A stretch of DNA of 64,000 bases, from contig NZ_JAAOZC010000001.1 in assembly GCF_011761305.1 (NCBI RefSeq), forward strand, positions 248,001 to 312,000. The letters are read 5' to 3'. The translations under genes were made by a program, and so were the position numbers. Each line of letters starts with the position of its first letter. The stretch's first letter is position 1. The DNA is from Sphingomonas vulcanisoli (GTDB taxonomy: Bacteria; Pseudomonadota; Alphaproteobacteria; Sphingomonadales; Sphingomonadaceae). This document shows positions 17,053 to 26,928 of the stretch, one piece after another. Below the pieces are notes generated by a model that was given only the letters and a program-made list of their open reading frames with translations, was not told the DNA's origin and did not search any database.

Positions 17053-17718
17053 TCAAACCGTACCCTGATACGGGCGGTGCAAATCACTGGCGGTAACAAC
17101 CGGCGCACCCGCCAAAGTCCTCATGAAAAGCCTTTTCACCAATACGTCTTCGAGGATCCGCCCGACGACATAAAGAATGGCGAAGAGCGACGCGAAGACG
17201 TAAGCGGCCGTCGGCGATGGCTTCCGGTTCCGCCCGGCGGCAGGCTTGTCCTTCCCATCCTTGGGCTTGTCAGGTTCAGGCGCGCCCAGGAACTTGTCGA
17301 TCGGGTTCAGCGGCATGGCCATATCCTTGGCCAGCGTCTTCTTCGCCTTGGCTGCGGTGGCTTCGGCGGCTGGTTTGTCGGGCTTGTACAGGGCGATAGT
17401 GAGCTGGGCGAAGCCGATGAACAGCAGCGGCGCCAGAAAGCAGAACAGCAACGCCCGGCTGACCAGATGATACCGCATCACCGACCCGGCAATGCGATTT
17501 TCGACCCACAGGATACCGCTATCGAACACGGACATCTTATCCTGGGCCGCCTGGTCCTTCTTGGTGAAGGTCAGCGTATCGTTGCTCGTTTCGTGACGGG
17601 TGCCGCGCTCACGGAACAGCGGATCGATCTTGCGGAAGACGTCATTGCTCGATTGTCCGGGGGCGAGTGGCACGCTCCCCCGAACGTGCCAGATCCAGTC
17701 AATGAAACGCAGGTTCAA
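17053..17718 (-). CDS. Two-TM membrane protein of unknown function
   Basis: About 221 residues with hydrophobic segments near residues 88-112 (ALLFCFLAPLLFIGFAQLTI) and 175-195 (YVFASLFAILYVVGRILEDV). Between them is a Lys/Ala/Pro-rich, probably disordered or periplasmic linker. I prefer the TTG at 17718 (LNLRFIDWIWHVRG) because AAAGG precedes it by 6 bases; an upstream TTG at 17820 would overlap the hydroxylase gene by 32 bp and has an Arg-rich, shadow-like sequence. It follows the hydroxylase gene on the same strand and may be its accessory protein. I recognise no family. Confidence 0.65.
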   Translation of the reverse strand: MNLRFIDWIWHVRGSVPLAPGQSSNDVFRKIDPLFRERGTRHETSNDTLTFTKKDQAAQDKMSVFDSGILWVENRIAGSVMRYHLVSRALLFCFLAPLLFIGFAQLTIALYKPDKPAAEATAAKAKKTLAKDMAMPLNPIDKFLGAPEPDKPKDGKDKPAAGRNRKPSPTAAYVFASLFAILYVVGRILEDVLVKRLFMRTLAGAPVVTASDLHRPYQGTV

Positions 17719-17788
17719 AATATTGCCTTTCGAGGGACGTCGGGGTGCCCCCGAGCGCCATTGCCGGAGCCGATCGGCGACGTTCGCG

Positions 17789-18769
17789 CTATTCTGCCGG
17801 AACCGCCGTTTGCCGGCCAAACCGCTCGCGGAGCGTTTTCCAGCCCTCGGTGAAGGGATAGGTCATCTGCTCGCGGATCGACATGCGGCGCCCGTTTTCC
17901 AGCCCCAGCAGCTCGGCCTCGCCATCAATGCAGGTGCCGAACATGCGATCGATGAAGATGTATGAATTGGAATAGTTGCTCCGCGTCGCCTCATAATCCT
18001 GCGAGTGATGCAGGCTGTGATGCTCGGTGGTGTTGAACAGGAAGCGCCACCATCTTGGCGAATTGAACCGGACATTGATGTGCTGGTAGATGCTGATCGT
18101 CATGCCGAGCGCACCGGCCAGCAGCGCGGCGCGCGGCAGGAAATCGAAGAAACCGCCGATGCCGAGCCCGATCAGGAACAGCTCTACCGGATTGCCGACA
18201 GCACCTTTGTTGATGTTCAGCTGGGTGATGTAATGATGAACAGAGTGGGGCAGCCACAGCGGATACCAATTGTGCATCCCGCGATGCATCCAATACTGGC
18301 CGAAATCAAAAATGAACGAGATCAGAAATGCCTGCAGCAGCAGCGGAAGGCCCAAAAACCACTTGAACTTATCCATATCGAAATGGTGCTGGATGGCTTT
18401 GATCGCGACATCGCTGCCGACATGATCGTCCACGATCCGGAGAATGGTATAGCCCAGCCCGACATAGAAGAGATCGGTGACCAGTTCCTTCCAGGTCAGC
18501 CGCCAGCTCGCGTAGCGCGGGTTCACCCATTCGAGCCCCAACAGCAGCACCTTGAAACCGATGCCGATGCCGATGGCTGTTGATGCCTTGGCGATGGAAT
18601 TGGGCGCATAATAATAGAAAGCGAGCAGCCCGAAGAGCGCCGCCGGCTGAAACCAGGTGAAGATGAACTGCTTGACGGGGCCGCCCTGGACCTTGGGAAT
18701 ATTTTCCCAGCCCACCGTGACCGGCCCCTGCGTGCCGATCACTCTGTTGCCTACGCGAATTCCGTCCAT
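17789..18769 (-). CDS. Sterol desaturase/fatty acid hydroxylase family membrane protein
   Basis: A 326-residue integral membrane protein with the di-iron histidine boxes of the family: HRGMH (about residue 180), HSVHH (about 192) and HHSLHH (about 265). At least four hydrophobic segments flank them. Members use O2 at a di-iron site to hydroxylate or desaturate lipids, carotenoids or sterol-like molecules. The start ATG at 18769 gives a hydrophilic N-terminus before the first membrane helix. It is divergent from the paoA gene, with 277 bp between. The specific lipid substrate cannot be told from sequence. Confidence 0.88.
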   Translation of the reverse strand: MDGIRVGNRVIGTQGPVTVGWENIPKVQGGPVKQFIFTWFQPAALFGLLAFYYYAPNSIAKASTAIGIGIGFKVLLLGLEWVNPRYASWRLTWKELVTDLFYVGLGYTILRIVDDHVGSDVAIKAIQHHFDMDKFKWFLGLPLLLQAFLISFIFDFGQYWMHRGMHNWYPLWLPHSVHHYITQLNINKGAVGNPVELFLIGLGIGGFFDFLPRAALLAGALGMTISIYQHINVRFNSPRWWRFLFNTTEHHSLHHSQDYEATRSNYSNSYIFIDRMFGTCIDGEAELLGLENGRRMSIREQMTYPFTEGWKTLRERFGRQTAVPAE

Positions 18770-18876
18770 TTTGCCACCGCGATACCGAGTTATGGCGTTA
18801 AAATGCCCTAAATTTCACATCGGCGTGATACGTCATCCGCCGTATAGGCCCACCTCCGAGGCAAGAGCCTATTCCG

Positions 18877-18893
18877 GACATACCGCTTATGTC
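18877..18893. promoter_or_regulatory. Dyad in divergent hydroxylase/paoA promoter region
   Basis: GACATA-N5-TATGTC lies in the 277-bp region between the hydroxylase gene (minus strand) and the paoA gene (plus strand). Such a site could be an operator for a dimeric regulator serving one or both genes. No regulator gene is adjacent. This rests on symmetry alone. Confidence 0.3.
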
Positions 18894-19046
18894 TCGGTTT
18901 GACTAGGTGATCGCACCTTTGGGAACGGCGGTGCATGATTGATGATTACCGCTCATGGCGTAATGCCGCCGCTGGCGCTGTACCTTGGCGCAGCCGGGGT
19001 TTAGACGGAGCTGATCCGGTAACGGATTCTCGCGCTGGAGACCAAG

Positions 19047-19682
19047 ATGTCCGTAAACGAGTCCGGCGATTTCAAGCTGACGCGCCGCGCCGTGCTAGCG
19101 GCGGGTGGAGCGTCGGCGGCGGTCACCGTCATGCCGGCCGAAGCGGAGCCGGTGCCTGCACCGAAGCCCGCGACGCTGCCGCTCTCGGTCACGGTGAACG
19201 GCAAGCGCCGTGACCTGACGCTCGACACCCGCACCACCTTGCTCGACACACTGCGCGAGCATCTCGGTCTGACCGGCACCAAGAAGGGCTGCGATCATGG
19301 CCAGTGCGGCGCCTGCACCGTCATCGTCAACGGCACGCGGATCAATTCCTGCCTGAGCCTGGCGGCGCAGCACCACGGCGACGAGGTGACCACAATCGAA
19401 GGTCTTGGCACGCCCGATAATCTGCATCCGATGCAGGCGGCCTTCATCAAGCATGACGGCTATCAGTGCGGTTATTGCACGCCTGGGCAGATCTGCTCGG
19501 CGGTGTCGGTGCTCCGGGAGATCAAGGCGGGCGTGCCAAGCCACGTACAGGCGGACATCACCGCGGCGCCCACTGCGACCAACATCGAGATGCGCGAGCG
19601 GATGAGCGGCAACATCTGCCGCTGCGGCGCTTACTCCAATATCGCCGAGGCGATGGCCGAAGTCGCGGAGGCCCGGGCATGA
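19047..19682 (+). CDS. paoA: Aldehyde oxidoreductase, 2Fe-2S subunit
   Basis: A 211-residue iron-sulfur subunit of the xanthine dehydrogenase family. The N-terminus ([12 protein letters not shown]) is a twin-arginine-like signal, as in E. coli PaoA, so the enzyme is probably exported folded to the periplasm. The plant-type 2Fe-2S motif is [12 protein letters not shown] with Cys further on, and the second cluster is in [11 protein letters not shown] and NICRCGAY. Length fits PaoA/YagT. It overlaps paoB by 4 bp. Electrons pass from the molybdenum site through these clusters to the FAD subunit. Confidence 0.92.
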   Translation: MSVNESGDFKLTRRAVLAAGGASAAVTVMPAEAEPVPAPKPATLPLSVTVNGKRRDLTLDTRTTLLDTLREHLGLTGTKKGCDHGQCGACTVIVNGTRINSCLSLAAQHHGDEVTTIEGLGTPDNLHPMQAAFIKHDGYQCGYCTPGQICSAVSVLREIKAGVPSHVQADITAAPTATNIEMRERMSGNICRCGAYSNIAEAMAEVAEARA

Positions 19683-20641
19683 AGAGCTTCACCTACGAGC
19701 GCGCCAAGACCCCCCGCGATGCCGCCGCGGCGGTCGCGCGCACGCCAGGCGCCAAATTTCTGGCCGGCGGCACCAACCTGCTCGATCTGATGAAGCTGGA
19801 GATCGAGACGCCGACGCATCTGGTCGACGTGCAGGATCTGAAGCTCGATCGGATCGAGCCGACCCGCGACGGCGGCCTGCGCATCGGCGCGTTCGTCACC
19901 AACACGCATCTCGCTGCCGACGAGCGCGTGCGGCGCGATTATGGCGTGCTCACCCGCGCGATCGTTGCGGGTGCGTCCGGGCAGTTGCGCAACAAGGCGA
20001 CGACGGCGGGTAATCTGCTTCAGCGCACGCGCTGCCCCTACTTTTATGATCCCAACATGCCCTGCAACAAGCGCAAGCCAGGATCGGGATGTGGCGCGTT
20101 CGGCGGCTTCAACCGCAATCATTCGGTGATCGGCGGCAGCTCCTTGTGCATTTGCGCATTCCCGAGCGACATGGCGGTGGCTATGCGGGTGCTGGACGCG
20201 ACCGTGGAGACGGTAAGAGCGGACGGCAGCGCCCGGAGCATTCCGATCGCCGATTTCCACCGCCTGCCCGGCTCCCAACTGCCGGTCGGCGAATTCGCGC
20301 TCGAGCCAGGTGAGCTGATCGTCGCGGTCACGCTGCCGAAGCCGATCGGTGGCAGGCATTTCTACCAGAAGGTCCGTGATCGCTCGTCTTATGCCTTTGC
20401 GCTGGTCTCGGTCGCGGCGGTGATCCAGCGCGATGGCACGGGCCGCGTGGCGTTTGGCGGCGTCGCACCCAAGCCCTGGCGGGTCGAGGCCGCGGAAGCC
20501 GCACTGCCGCAAGGCGCGGCGGCGGTGACGGCTGCGGCGTTCGCGGGGGCAGCACCAAGACCCGATAATGCATTCAAGCTTCCGCTCGCCACGCGCGCGC
20601 TCGCGTCGGTGATTGCGCAAGCCAAGGCTGAGGCGGCATGA
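19679..20641 (+). CDS. paoB: Aldehyde oxidoreductase, FAD-binding subunit
   Basis: A 320-residue FAD subunit. The FAD-binding stretch is [17 protein letters not shown], followed by [21 protein letters not shown] Cys-rich insertion ([19 protein letters not shown], then GSGCGAF and SLCICAF) matches the extra 4Fe-4S cluster region known in PaoB. The start ATG at 19679 overlaps the paoA stop; the frame is open upstream but that only shadows paoA. It overlaps paoC by 4 bp. It transfers electrons from the 2Fe-2S subunit to an external acceptor. Confidence 0.92.
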   Translation: MKSFTYERAKTPRDAAAAVARTPGAKFLAGGTNLLDLMKLEIETPTHLVDVQDLKLDRIEPTRDGGLRIGAFVTNTHLAADERVRRDYGVLTRAIVAGASGQLRNKATTAGNLLQRTRCPYFYDPNMPCNKRKPGSGCGAFGGFNRNHSVIGGSSLCICAFPSDMAVAMRVLDATVETVRADGSARSIPIADFHRLPGSQLPVGEFALEPGELIVAVTLPKPIGGRHFYQKVRDRSSYAFALVSVAAVIQRDGTGRVAFGGVAPKPWRVEAAEAALPQGAAAVTAAAFAGAAPRPDNAFKLPLATRALASVIAQAKAEAA

Positions 20642-22860
20642 AGTTCGATACTCCAGCGGGCCAGAACCCCATCGATCAGCTCAAGGTCGTCGGCCGCCCC
20701 ACAAGCCGTGTCGATGGCCCGCGCAAGACTACCGGGACGGCGCCTTATGCCTATGAGCGCCATAACGTCGCCCCGAACCAGGCCTATGGCTATATCCTCG
20801 GCGCGGGCGTGGCCAAGGGCCGCATCGTCCGCATGGACATCAGCGAGGCCAAGGCGGCGCCGGGCGTCGTTGCGGTTGTGACGACACTTGATTTCCCCGC
20901 GCCGTTGCCGCTCGGCTTGGCCAACATCGCGCATCTGTTCGGCGGCGCGGAGGTCGCGCATTACCATCAGGCGATCGCGGTGGTCGTGGCAGAGACGTTC
21001 GAGCAGGCGCGTGCCGCCTCCACGCTGATCCACACCGAATATGCCCGCGCGCCGGGCAAGTTCGATCTTGCCAAGGAGGCGCCCGACGCCCCGCTCGCGG
21101 GCGGCAGCAGGGGCGGGGGATCGGGCACGCCACCGATCGACCGGATCGGTGACTTTGCAGGGGCGTTCGCCGTGGCGCCGGTCAAGATCGACCGCACCTA
21201 CACCACACCCGGCGAGAGCCACGCGATGATGGAGCCGTTCGCGACCATCGCGGCCTGGGAAGGCGACAAGCTGACGCTCTGGACCTCCAACCAGATGATC
21301 GCATGGAGCAAATCCTCGCTGGCCAAAATCCTGTCCGTAAGACCTGAGAATATCCGGCTCGATTCGCCGTTTATCGGTGGCGGTTTCGGCGGCAAATTGT
21401 TCGTCCGTGCTGATGCGGTTTGCGCCGCGCTTGCTGCCAAGACGGCGCGGCGGCCGGTGAAAATCGCGATGCAGCGCCCATTGATGATCAACAATGCGAC
21501 GCACCGCCCCGCGACCATCCAGCGCGTCCAGCTCGGAGCAAACCAGGACGGCCGGCTGACCGCGATCGCCCACGCATCGACCAGCGGCAATCTGCCCGAC
21601 GGCGAACCCGAAACCGCGGTGTCGCAGACCAAGCTGTTCTACGCGGCGCCGAACCGTGAGACCTATATGAAGCTCGCGCGCATGGATCTGCCCGAAGGCA
21701 ATGCGATGCGCGCGCCAGGCGAAGCGCCGGGGCTGATGGCGCTGGAAATGGCGATGGACGAACTCGCCGAAGCGCTGAACATGGATCCGGTGGAGCTGCG
21801 TGTCGTCAACGATACGCAATTCGATCCCGAGAAACCGAACCGCCCCTTTTCCGAGCGGCATTTTGTCGAATGTCTGCGCACCGGCGCCGAAAAATTCGGC
21901 TGGTCGCGGCGCAATCCCAAACCGGGCTTGGTGCGCGACGGCAAATGGCTGGTCGGCATGGGCATGGCCGGAGGCTTTCGGAACAACATCCTCACCAAAT
22001 CGGCTGCGCGCATCCGACTGGAAAAGGGCGGTCGGCTCACGGTCGAGACCGATATGACCGATATCGGCACGGGCACCTACACGATCCTGGCGCAGACCGC
22101 GGCCGAGATGATGGGTGTCGGCCTGGATGCGGTGACCGTGGTGCTGGGCGACAGCGATTTTCCTGCCTCGGCGGGTTCCGGCGGTCAGTGGGGCGCGAAT
22201 AACTCCACCGCCGGGCTTTATGCGGCCTGCCTCAAGCTGCGCGAGGCGATCGCGCAGCGGCTTGGGTTCAACCCTACCGATACGATCTTTTCCGATGGGA
22301 AGGTGACGGCGGGCGGTCACAGCGTTCCGCTCGCCGACGCGGCGCGCGGTGGAGCGCTGGTGGGTGAGGATGGTTTCGATCCCACCGACATGAGCAAGCG
22401 CTGGCAGCAATCCACCTTCGCGGCGCACTTCGTTGAGGTCGCGGTGGATAGTTATACCGGCGAGACGCGGATCCGCCGCATGCTGGCGGTGTGCGACGCG
22501 GGGCGCATCCTCAATCCCAAGGCGGCGCGCAGCCAGGTGATCGGCGCGATGACGATGGGCGCGGGCGCCGCGCTGATGGAGGAACTGGCCGTCGACACCC
22601 GCTTCGGCCTGTTCATAAACCACGATCTCGCGGGTTACGAAGTGCCCGTCCACGCCGACATCCCGCACCAAGATGTCATCTTCCTCGACCATCCCGACGA
22701 CAAATCCTCACCGATGAAGGCGAAGGGTGTCGGCGAGCTTGGGCTTTGCGGCGTGGGCGCGGCGATCGCCAACGCCATCTACAATGCCACGGGCGTGCGC
22801 GTGCGCGACTATCCGATCACGCTCGACAAGCATCTCGATAAGCTGCCTGCCATTGCCTGA
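20638..22860 (+). CDS. paoC: Aldehyde oxidoreductase, molybdenum cofactor-binding subunit
   Basis: A 740-residue catalytic subunit of the xanthine dehydrogenase/aldehyde oxidase family. Recognisable points are the first-domain start [20 protein letters not shown], the molybdopterin-binding GGGFGGKLF, and the C-terminal [10 protein letters not shown] that carries the catalytic Glu. Length fits PaoC/YagR. The enzyme oxidises aldehydes, in E. coli mainly aromatic ones, to carboxylic acids. PaoD-like maturation and cytosine-dinucleotide cofactor genes are not in the window, so they must lie elsewhere if the family's usual cofactor is used. Confidence 0.93.
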   Translation: MKFDTPAGQNPIDQLKVVGRPTSRVDGPRKTTGTAPYAYERHNVAPNQAYGYILGAGVAKGRIVRMDISEAKAAPGVVAVVTTLDFPAPLPLGLANIAHLFGGAEVAHYHQAIAVVVAETFEQARAASTLIHTEYARAPGKFDLAKEAPDAPLAGGSRGGGSGTPPIDRIGDFAGAFAVAPVKIDRTYTTPGESHAMMEPFATIAAWEGDKLTLWTSNQMIAWSKSSLAKILSVRPENIRLDSPFIGGGFGGKLFVRADAVCAALAAKTARRPVKIAMQRPLMINNATHRPATIQRVQLGANQDGRLTAIAHASTSGNLPDGEPETAVSQTKLFYAAPNRETYMKLARMDLPEGNAMRAPGEAPGLMALEMAMDELAEALNMDPVELRVVNDTQFDPEKPNRPFSERHFVECLRTGAEKFGWSRRNPKPGLVRDGKWLVGMGMAGGFRNNILTKSAARIRLEKGGRLTVETDMTDIGTGTYTILAQTAAEMMGVGLDAVTVVLGDSDFPASAGSGGQWGANNSTAGLYAACLKLREAIAQRLGFNPTDTIFSDGKVTAGGHSVPLADAARGGALVGEDGFDPTDMSKRWQQSTFAAHFVEVAVDSYTGETRIRRMLAVCDAGRILNPKAARSQVIGAMTMGAGAALMEELAVDTRFGLFINHDLAGYEVPVHADIPHQDVIFLDHPDDKSSPMKAKGVGELGLCGVGAAIANAIYNATGVRVRDYPITLDKHLDKLPAIA

Positions 22861-22875
22861 TATGCAGACGGCTTC

Positions 22876-24624
22876 TTAGCCCGGCAAGGCAAGCGGGCGG
22901 GCCTTCGATGCGCGGAGCCATTGCGAGACGTCCGCCGTCAGAAGTTCCGCCGTCCGTGCGACAAGGCGGCGGAGGCCGTCGAAGGACGCGGCCTCGTCGA
23001 TCGCGATCCGACGGACTTGGGCGAGGCGTTCGGCGAGTATTTCATTGCGTTCGACGACGCCCGCGAAATCACCCTGCATGCGGATGCCATAGATTGCGGC
23101 GCCGATCGCGGGCAGCGCCGCGCTGATTACGGTGACACCGAGCGGCAGGCGGTGCGCCAGGCCAGCCATCCGATCCGGCAGCAGCGCGCCCAATCCCTCG
23201 ATCAGCAGGACCGCGATGCACAGCAGCGCCGTGACCGCAAAGAGGACGGCGCCCAACCGGTGTAGCCGGTGCTCGAGACGATGCATGCGCGCCGCTTCGC
23301 GGCCGAGATAGGCCATTTGATCGTCCAGCAGATCGATGAAGCGCGCATAGGTCGCCGCGAGATAGGCGGTATCGACCCGCGCCGACGGAAGGCCAAGTCT
23401 GCGGGCGATCATGATCGTGCCCGCGCGCGCACTTTCCCCTGCCACGCCATGCAACAGCAAATCCCCCAGCCTGGCAGAAAGCGCCAGACAGCGGAGCTGC
23501 TCGGCAAGCTGCCGCCGGTCGAGCCAGAGCTGATGCCAGCCCGCGCGGGACGCAGTGTGCGTGATCGTCAGGATACTCGCGATCGCGGTGAATTCCCCCA
23601 GCACCAGCAGCGGCTTAAGATGGACCGGTATCAGCAGACCGAGCAGCGACAGGATCACCGCTAGCGCGGCCAGCGCGAAATTGCTCACGAAGGCACCGCG
23701 GAATTGCTGCGCAGCATGCGTGGCCGCACAATCCGCCTCATCGAAATAGGGTAGCAGCGTGTGATTGATCCGGGCATCGATTGATCCCGGGTCCGCTATA
23801 GATGCGGGGCGCGGCGGTGGCTTCGGCTTCCTGAAGTCTGCGGCGCGCGGGCGTCGCACGCCGGCGGCTGCCAGCAGCAGAGGATAAGCCAGCGCGTAGG
23901 CCCGCCGCCCCGCTTCCAACCATCCGCGCCTGCTGTGATCGGGGGGAGGTGCTTCGGCGAGCATGATTGTCGAGAAAAGCCGGGGCAGATCCTGAACGGT
24001 ACCGCGCGCGACCGTTTCCACCGATTCCGGCCCAAGCTCGTGCGCATTGAGGCCCCGCCACAACAATTGCGGAGGCCGGGGACTTTCAGGATCGAGCACC
24101 AACACGGGAATGCTCGTTGCGATCGCCTCCTCAATGATCTGGGCCGTGCCGCCGCGGCCGCGAACGGGTTCGCCATCCCAGATCGCCAGCAGCAGATCAC
24201 TTTGCGCGAGGACGATGCGGCCGGCGCGCTCATAGGCGCTGGACGACCCGCCGGACTCGTCGCGGGCGCCGGGAAGTTCGAATACGTCCGTGGAGACAGC
24301 GAGGAGTCGGTGCAGTTTCGCCGCCTCGGCCTGATCGAAATCGCGCTCATAGATTTCGCGCGCGAACGGCAGCACGGTATCGACCTGCCATCCGCGCGCC
24401 AAGGCCACATCGGCCATGATGGTGTCGGCGCCCTCCGCCAGACTTCCTACGAGACGAAAACATGCCCCGTGTGCCGCGCGTTCTATCGCAACCAGCACGC
24501 CGTCGACCTGCGCCGCGAGGACGCTTTGGTCGATCGTGCCGAGGCGCTCCGCCCTGTGCCCGGTAACGCCGACGGCGATCGGCGCCGGAACATTGGCCGG
24601 TACGTCGCTCACGCTGTTCGGCAT
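22876..24624 (-). CDS. SLOG-like nucleotide-sensing protein with C-terminal membrane segments
   Basis: About 582 residues. The N-terminus has the Rossmann-like pattern APIAVGVTGHRAERLG, then LVGSLAEGADTIMADVAL, LPFAREIYERDF and SDLLLAIWDGEPVRGRGGT. These are the hallmarks of SLOG/TIR-like domains that bind nucleotide signals or NAD derivatives. The C-terminal half has two pairs of membrane segments (about residues 305-360 and 450-510), resembling SLATT-type effector regions. The ATG at 24624 has GGAGGG upstream; a GTG at 24663 lacks one. It is divergent from a TIR gene 86 bp away. Family assignment is from motifs and context only, with no enzymatic residues proven. Confidence 0.65.
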   Translation of the reverse strand: MPNSVSDVPANVPAPIAVGVTGHRAERLGTIDQSVLAAQVDGVLVAIERAAHGACFRLVGSLAEGADTIMADVALARGWQVDTVLPFAREIYERDFDQAEAAKLHRLLAVSTDVFELPGARDESGGSSSAYERAGRIVLAQSDLLLAIWDGEPVRGRGGTAQIIEEAIATSIPVLVLDPESPRPPQLLWRGLNAHELGPESVETVARGTVQDLPRLFSTIMLAEAPPPDHSRRGWLEAGRRAYALAYPLLLAAAGVRRPRAADFRKPKPPPRPASIADPGSIDARINHTLLPYFDEADCAATHAAQQFRGAFVSNFALAALAVILSLLGLLIPVHLKPLLVLGEFTAIASILTITHTASRAGWHQLWLDRRQLAEQLRCLALSARLGDLLLHGVAGESARAGTIMIARRLGLPSARVDTAYLAATYARFIDLLDDQMAYLGREAARMHRLEHRLHRLGAVLFAVTALLCIAVLLIEGLGALLPDRMAGLAHRLPLGVTVISAALPAIGAAIYGIRMQGDFAGVVERNEILAERLAQVRRIAIDEAASFDGLRRLVARTAELLTADVSQWLRASKARPLALPG

Positions 24625-24710
24625 TCTGCGTCCATCCGGCCCTCCCTCGCGGTTCCTTAGCACTTGTCTGACGCCGTGCTATAGCAAGCGGCGGGCGGCA
24701 CCGGGTGGGC

Positions 24711-26609
24711 ATGGGCGATATCTTCATTTCCTATAAGGCGGAGGATCGCGCACGGGTCCGCCCGCTCGTCGATGTGCTGATCGCCGATGGCTTTTCGGTC
24801 TGGTGGGATGCGCAGATCGAGGGTGGCGCATCGTGGCGTCAATCCATTCAGGAGAGGCTCGATAGTGCAAAGTGCGTGATCGTCGTCTGGAGCGAACGGT
24901 CGGTCACGGCTGCCGGCCACTTCGTCCATGATGAGGCCAGCCGGGCCCAGCGGCGCGGACTCTATCTGCCGGTGCGGATCGATCCGGTAGAGCCCCCGAT
25001 CGGCTTCGGGGAAGCCCAGGCGATAGACCTTATTCGTTGGAAGGGTGGTCGCGCCGATCCGCGATACCAGCATATCGCCGACTGCGTTCGGACCATGATC
25101 GAGAACGGACCACGGGCCGCGGCGCTCCTTCCTCTGGGCTATGCGCGCCATCCATCGCGGCGCATACTGATCATGGGCGGTGGTGCGGCGACGTTTGCCG
25201 CTGCCGCGGCCGCGGGCGGCTGGGTCTGGTATCGGAGAGGAGCGGCACCTTCGTCCAACAGTATCGCTGTCCTGCCTTTTGAAAATCTCAGCGGGGATCC
25301 AGCTCAGACCTATTTTTCCGACGGCATCTCGGAAGAATTGCGCGATACTCTGACCTCTATTCCGAGCCTGCGGGTCGTCGCGCGTACCTCGTCGGACATG
25401 TTTCGCAATAGCCGGGACGCCGCGACGATCGCCGCCCGCCTGGGTGTGGCCTATGTTCTCGATGGCAGCGTCAGGCGGGGCGCCGATCTCATCCGCATCA
25501 GCGCACAAATGACCGAAGCCGCCACCGGCATTGAGCGATGGTCGCAATCCTATGACCGTGCACCCGGCGATGCTTTGTCGATTCAAAGTGACATCGCCAA
25601 CCGGGTTGCGGAAGCGTTGCAGATTGCGCTTGGAACGGCCGGTGCGGCGAAACTGGAGACTGGCGGCACGCGCAACCCCCAGGCGCATGACGCCTATCTC
25701 AAGGGCGTGCAGTTGCTCGATCAGGTCGGCGCAGAGGCGGACTACCGCGTTGCGATCGCGCAGTTCGACCAGGCGATCGCCGTCGATCCGAGCTATGCGC
25801 GGGCCTATGCCGCACGCGCGCAGGCCATAGCGCGAATGGCGAGCAGCTTCAGCAGCGCGGCAGCCGCCACCGCTCAATATGCTGATGCACAAGCTTCGGC
25901 GCGGCACGCGATCAGCCTGGCGCCTGACCTTGCCCAGGCACATCTCGCCGCCGGTTATGTGCAGGTCACGCAGCTCCATGTCGCGGCGGCGCAGCCCTAT
26001 TACGAACGCGCCTATGCGCTCGGCGCGGGAGATAGCGGCATCCTGTCGGTATATGCTGCCTTTATGTCCCGGATCGGTCGCGACGCGGCTGCCGTCGCGG
26101 CCGCCGAACGCGCAGTGTCGCTCGATCCGCTCAATCCGCTTGCCTTCGCTCTGAAGGCCGCGGCTTTGGGCGGGGCAGGGCGTTTTCCTGAATCGCTTGC
26201 CGCTTACCGCGCCGCCTTGAAGCTGAACCCGCAGGCCAGTTTTCTTCACGGCAATTCCGGAACGATCCTTTATCTGATCGGCAAAACCGACGAAGCGGCG
26301 CAGGAATTCGCGCAGGAGCCTGTCGGCTGGGCGCGCGCGACGGGGGAAGGGATCGTCGCCGCACGCAGAAAGGACGGCGCGGCGCTCACGCGCGCACTGG
26401 ATTTCCTCAAAACCGACGGCGGGGACGATTTTCAGATCGCAGAGGTGCTGGCGCAAAGCGGCGACCATCCCGGGGCGCTCGACGCGCTGGAACGCGCATG
26501 GGTGGCGCGCGACGGCGGTCTGGTTTCTCTCAGGGCCGATCCGTTGCTTGTGCCGCTGCGTTCGGACCCGCGCTATCAGCGCCTGCTCAGCAAGCTGGGC
26601 TTTGCTTGA
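24711..26609 (+). CDS. TIR-domain membrane protein with TolB/FlgO-like domain and TPR repeats
   Basis: About 632 residues. Residues 1-130 are a TIR domain (GDIFISYKAEDRARV, FSVWWDAQIEGGASW, VIVVWSERSV) with the conserved Glu75 in VHDEAS at the NADase catalytic position. A hydrophobic segment (about 146-168) follows, then a domain of about 120 residues like the FlgO/TolB-N module found in class III cyclase-TPR proteins (IAVLPFENLSGDPAQTYFSD, GVAYVLDGSVRRG). TPR repeats fill the remainder. The ATG at 24711 is preferred to a GTG at 24705. Its topology would put TIR in the cytosol and TPRs in the periplasm. It may signal envelope state or act in defence; neither is shown. Confidence 0.85.
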   Translation: MGDIFISYKAEDRARVRPLVDVLIADGFSVWWDAQIEGGASWRQSIQERLDSAKCVIVVWSERSVTAAGHFVHDEASRAQRRGLYLPVRIDPVEPPIGFGEAQAIDLIRWKGGRADPRYQHIADCVRTMIENGPRAAALLPLGYARHPSRRILIMGGGAATFAAAAAAGGWVWYRRGAAPSSNSIAVLPFENLSGDPAQTYFSDGISEELRDTLTSIPSLRVVARTSSDMFRNSRDAATIAARLGVAYVLDGSVRRGADLIRISAQMTEAATGIERWSQSYDRAPGDALSIQSDIANRVAEALQIALGTAGAAKLETGGTRNPQAHDAYLKGVQLLDQVGAEADYRVAIAQFDQAIAVDPSYARAYAARAQAIARMASSFSSAAAATAQYADAQASARHAISLAPDLAQAHLAAGYVQVTQLHVAAAQPYYERAYALGAGDSGILSVYAAFMSRIGRDAAAVAAAERAVSLDPLNPLAFALKAAALGGAGRFPESLAAYRAALKLNPQASFLHGNSGTILYLIGKTDEAAQEFAQEPVGWARATGEGIVAARRKDGAALTRALDFLKTDGGDDFQIAEVLAQSGDHPGALDALERAWVARDGGLVSLRADPLLVPLRSDPRYQRLLSKLGFA

Positions 26610-26681
26610 TTGCATTGGACAACGGCACGAAACTGTTGTTTCTTGCGGGTGCGTAACGACTTCATCGAAGGGCACGACATC

Positions 26682-26885
26682 ATGAAAATGCGCATCATCA
26701 TCGCCGCTGCTCTCGGAGCAACGCTCGCCTTAGGCGGCTGCAGCAAGACCGAGAACACCAACGTGTCGGTCAACGAGACCACGCTGACGGGTGACAATTT
26801 GTCCGATACAAACGACCTTGCGGGCAATGTCGATAATATGAGCGATGGCGGCGATTCCCAGAAGAACGATCCGACCCATCCCTAA
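26682..26885 (+). CDS. Small Asn/Asp-rich lipoprotein
   Basis: 67 residues. A lipoprotein signal (IIIAAALGATLALGGC, Cys near residue 17) is followed by a short, Asn-, Thr- and Asp-rich tail (NVSVNETTLTGDNLSDTNDL) without any fold I recognise. The start at the ATG of 26682 is chosen because the signal begins there; the frame is open upstream. It lies 72 bp after the TIR gene on the same strand, so it could be cotranscribed. Confidence 0.7.
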   Translation: MKMRIIIAAALGATLALGGCSKTENTNVSVNETTLTGDNLSDTNDLAGNVDNMSDGGDSQKNDPTHP

Positions 26886-26928
26886 AGGTTCGCGCCGGAT
26901 TATTGTCCTGGGGTGATGATTCCGCCCC

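Noticed and set aside
20389-22692. Long minus-strand open frame (767 codons) opposite paoC
   Set aside because: Antisense shadow of the molybdenum subunit, low-complexity Arg/His composition, no start signal.
24657-26675. Minus-strand open frame (672 codons) opposite the TIR gene
   Set aside because: Composition of a shadow frame and in conflict with the clear TIR-TolB-TPR protein on the plus strand.
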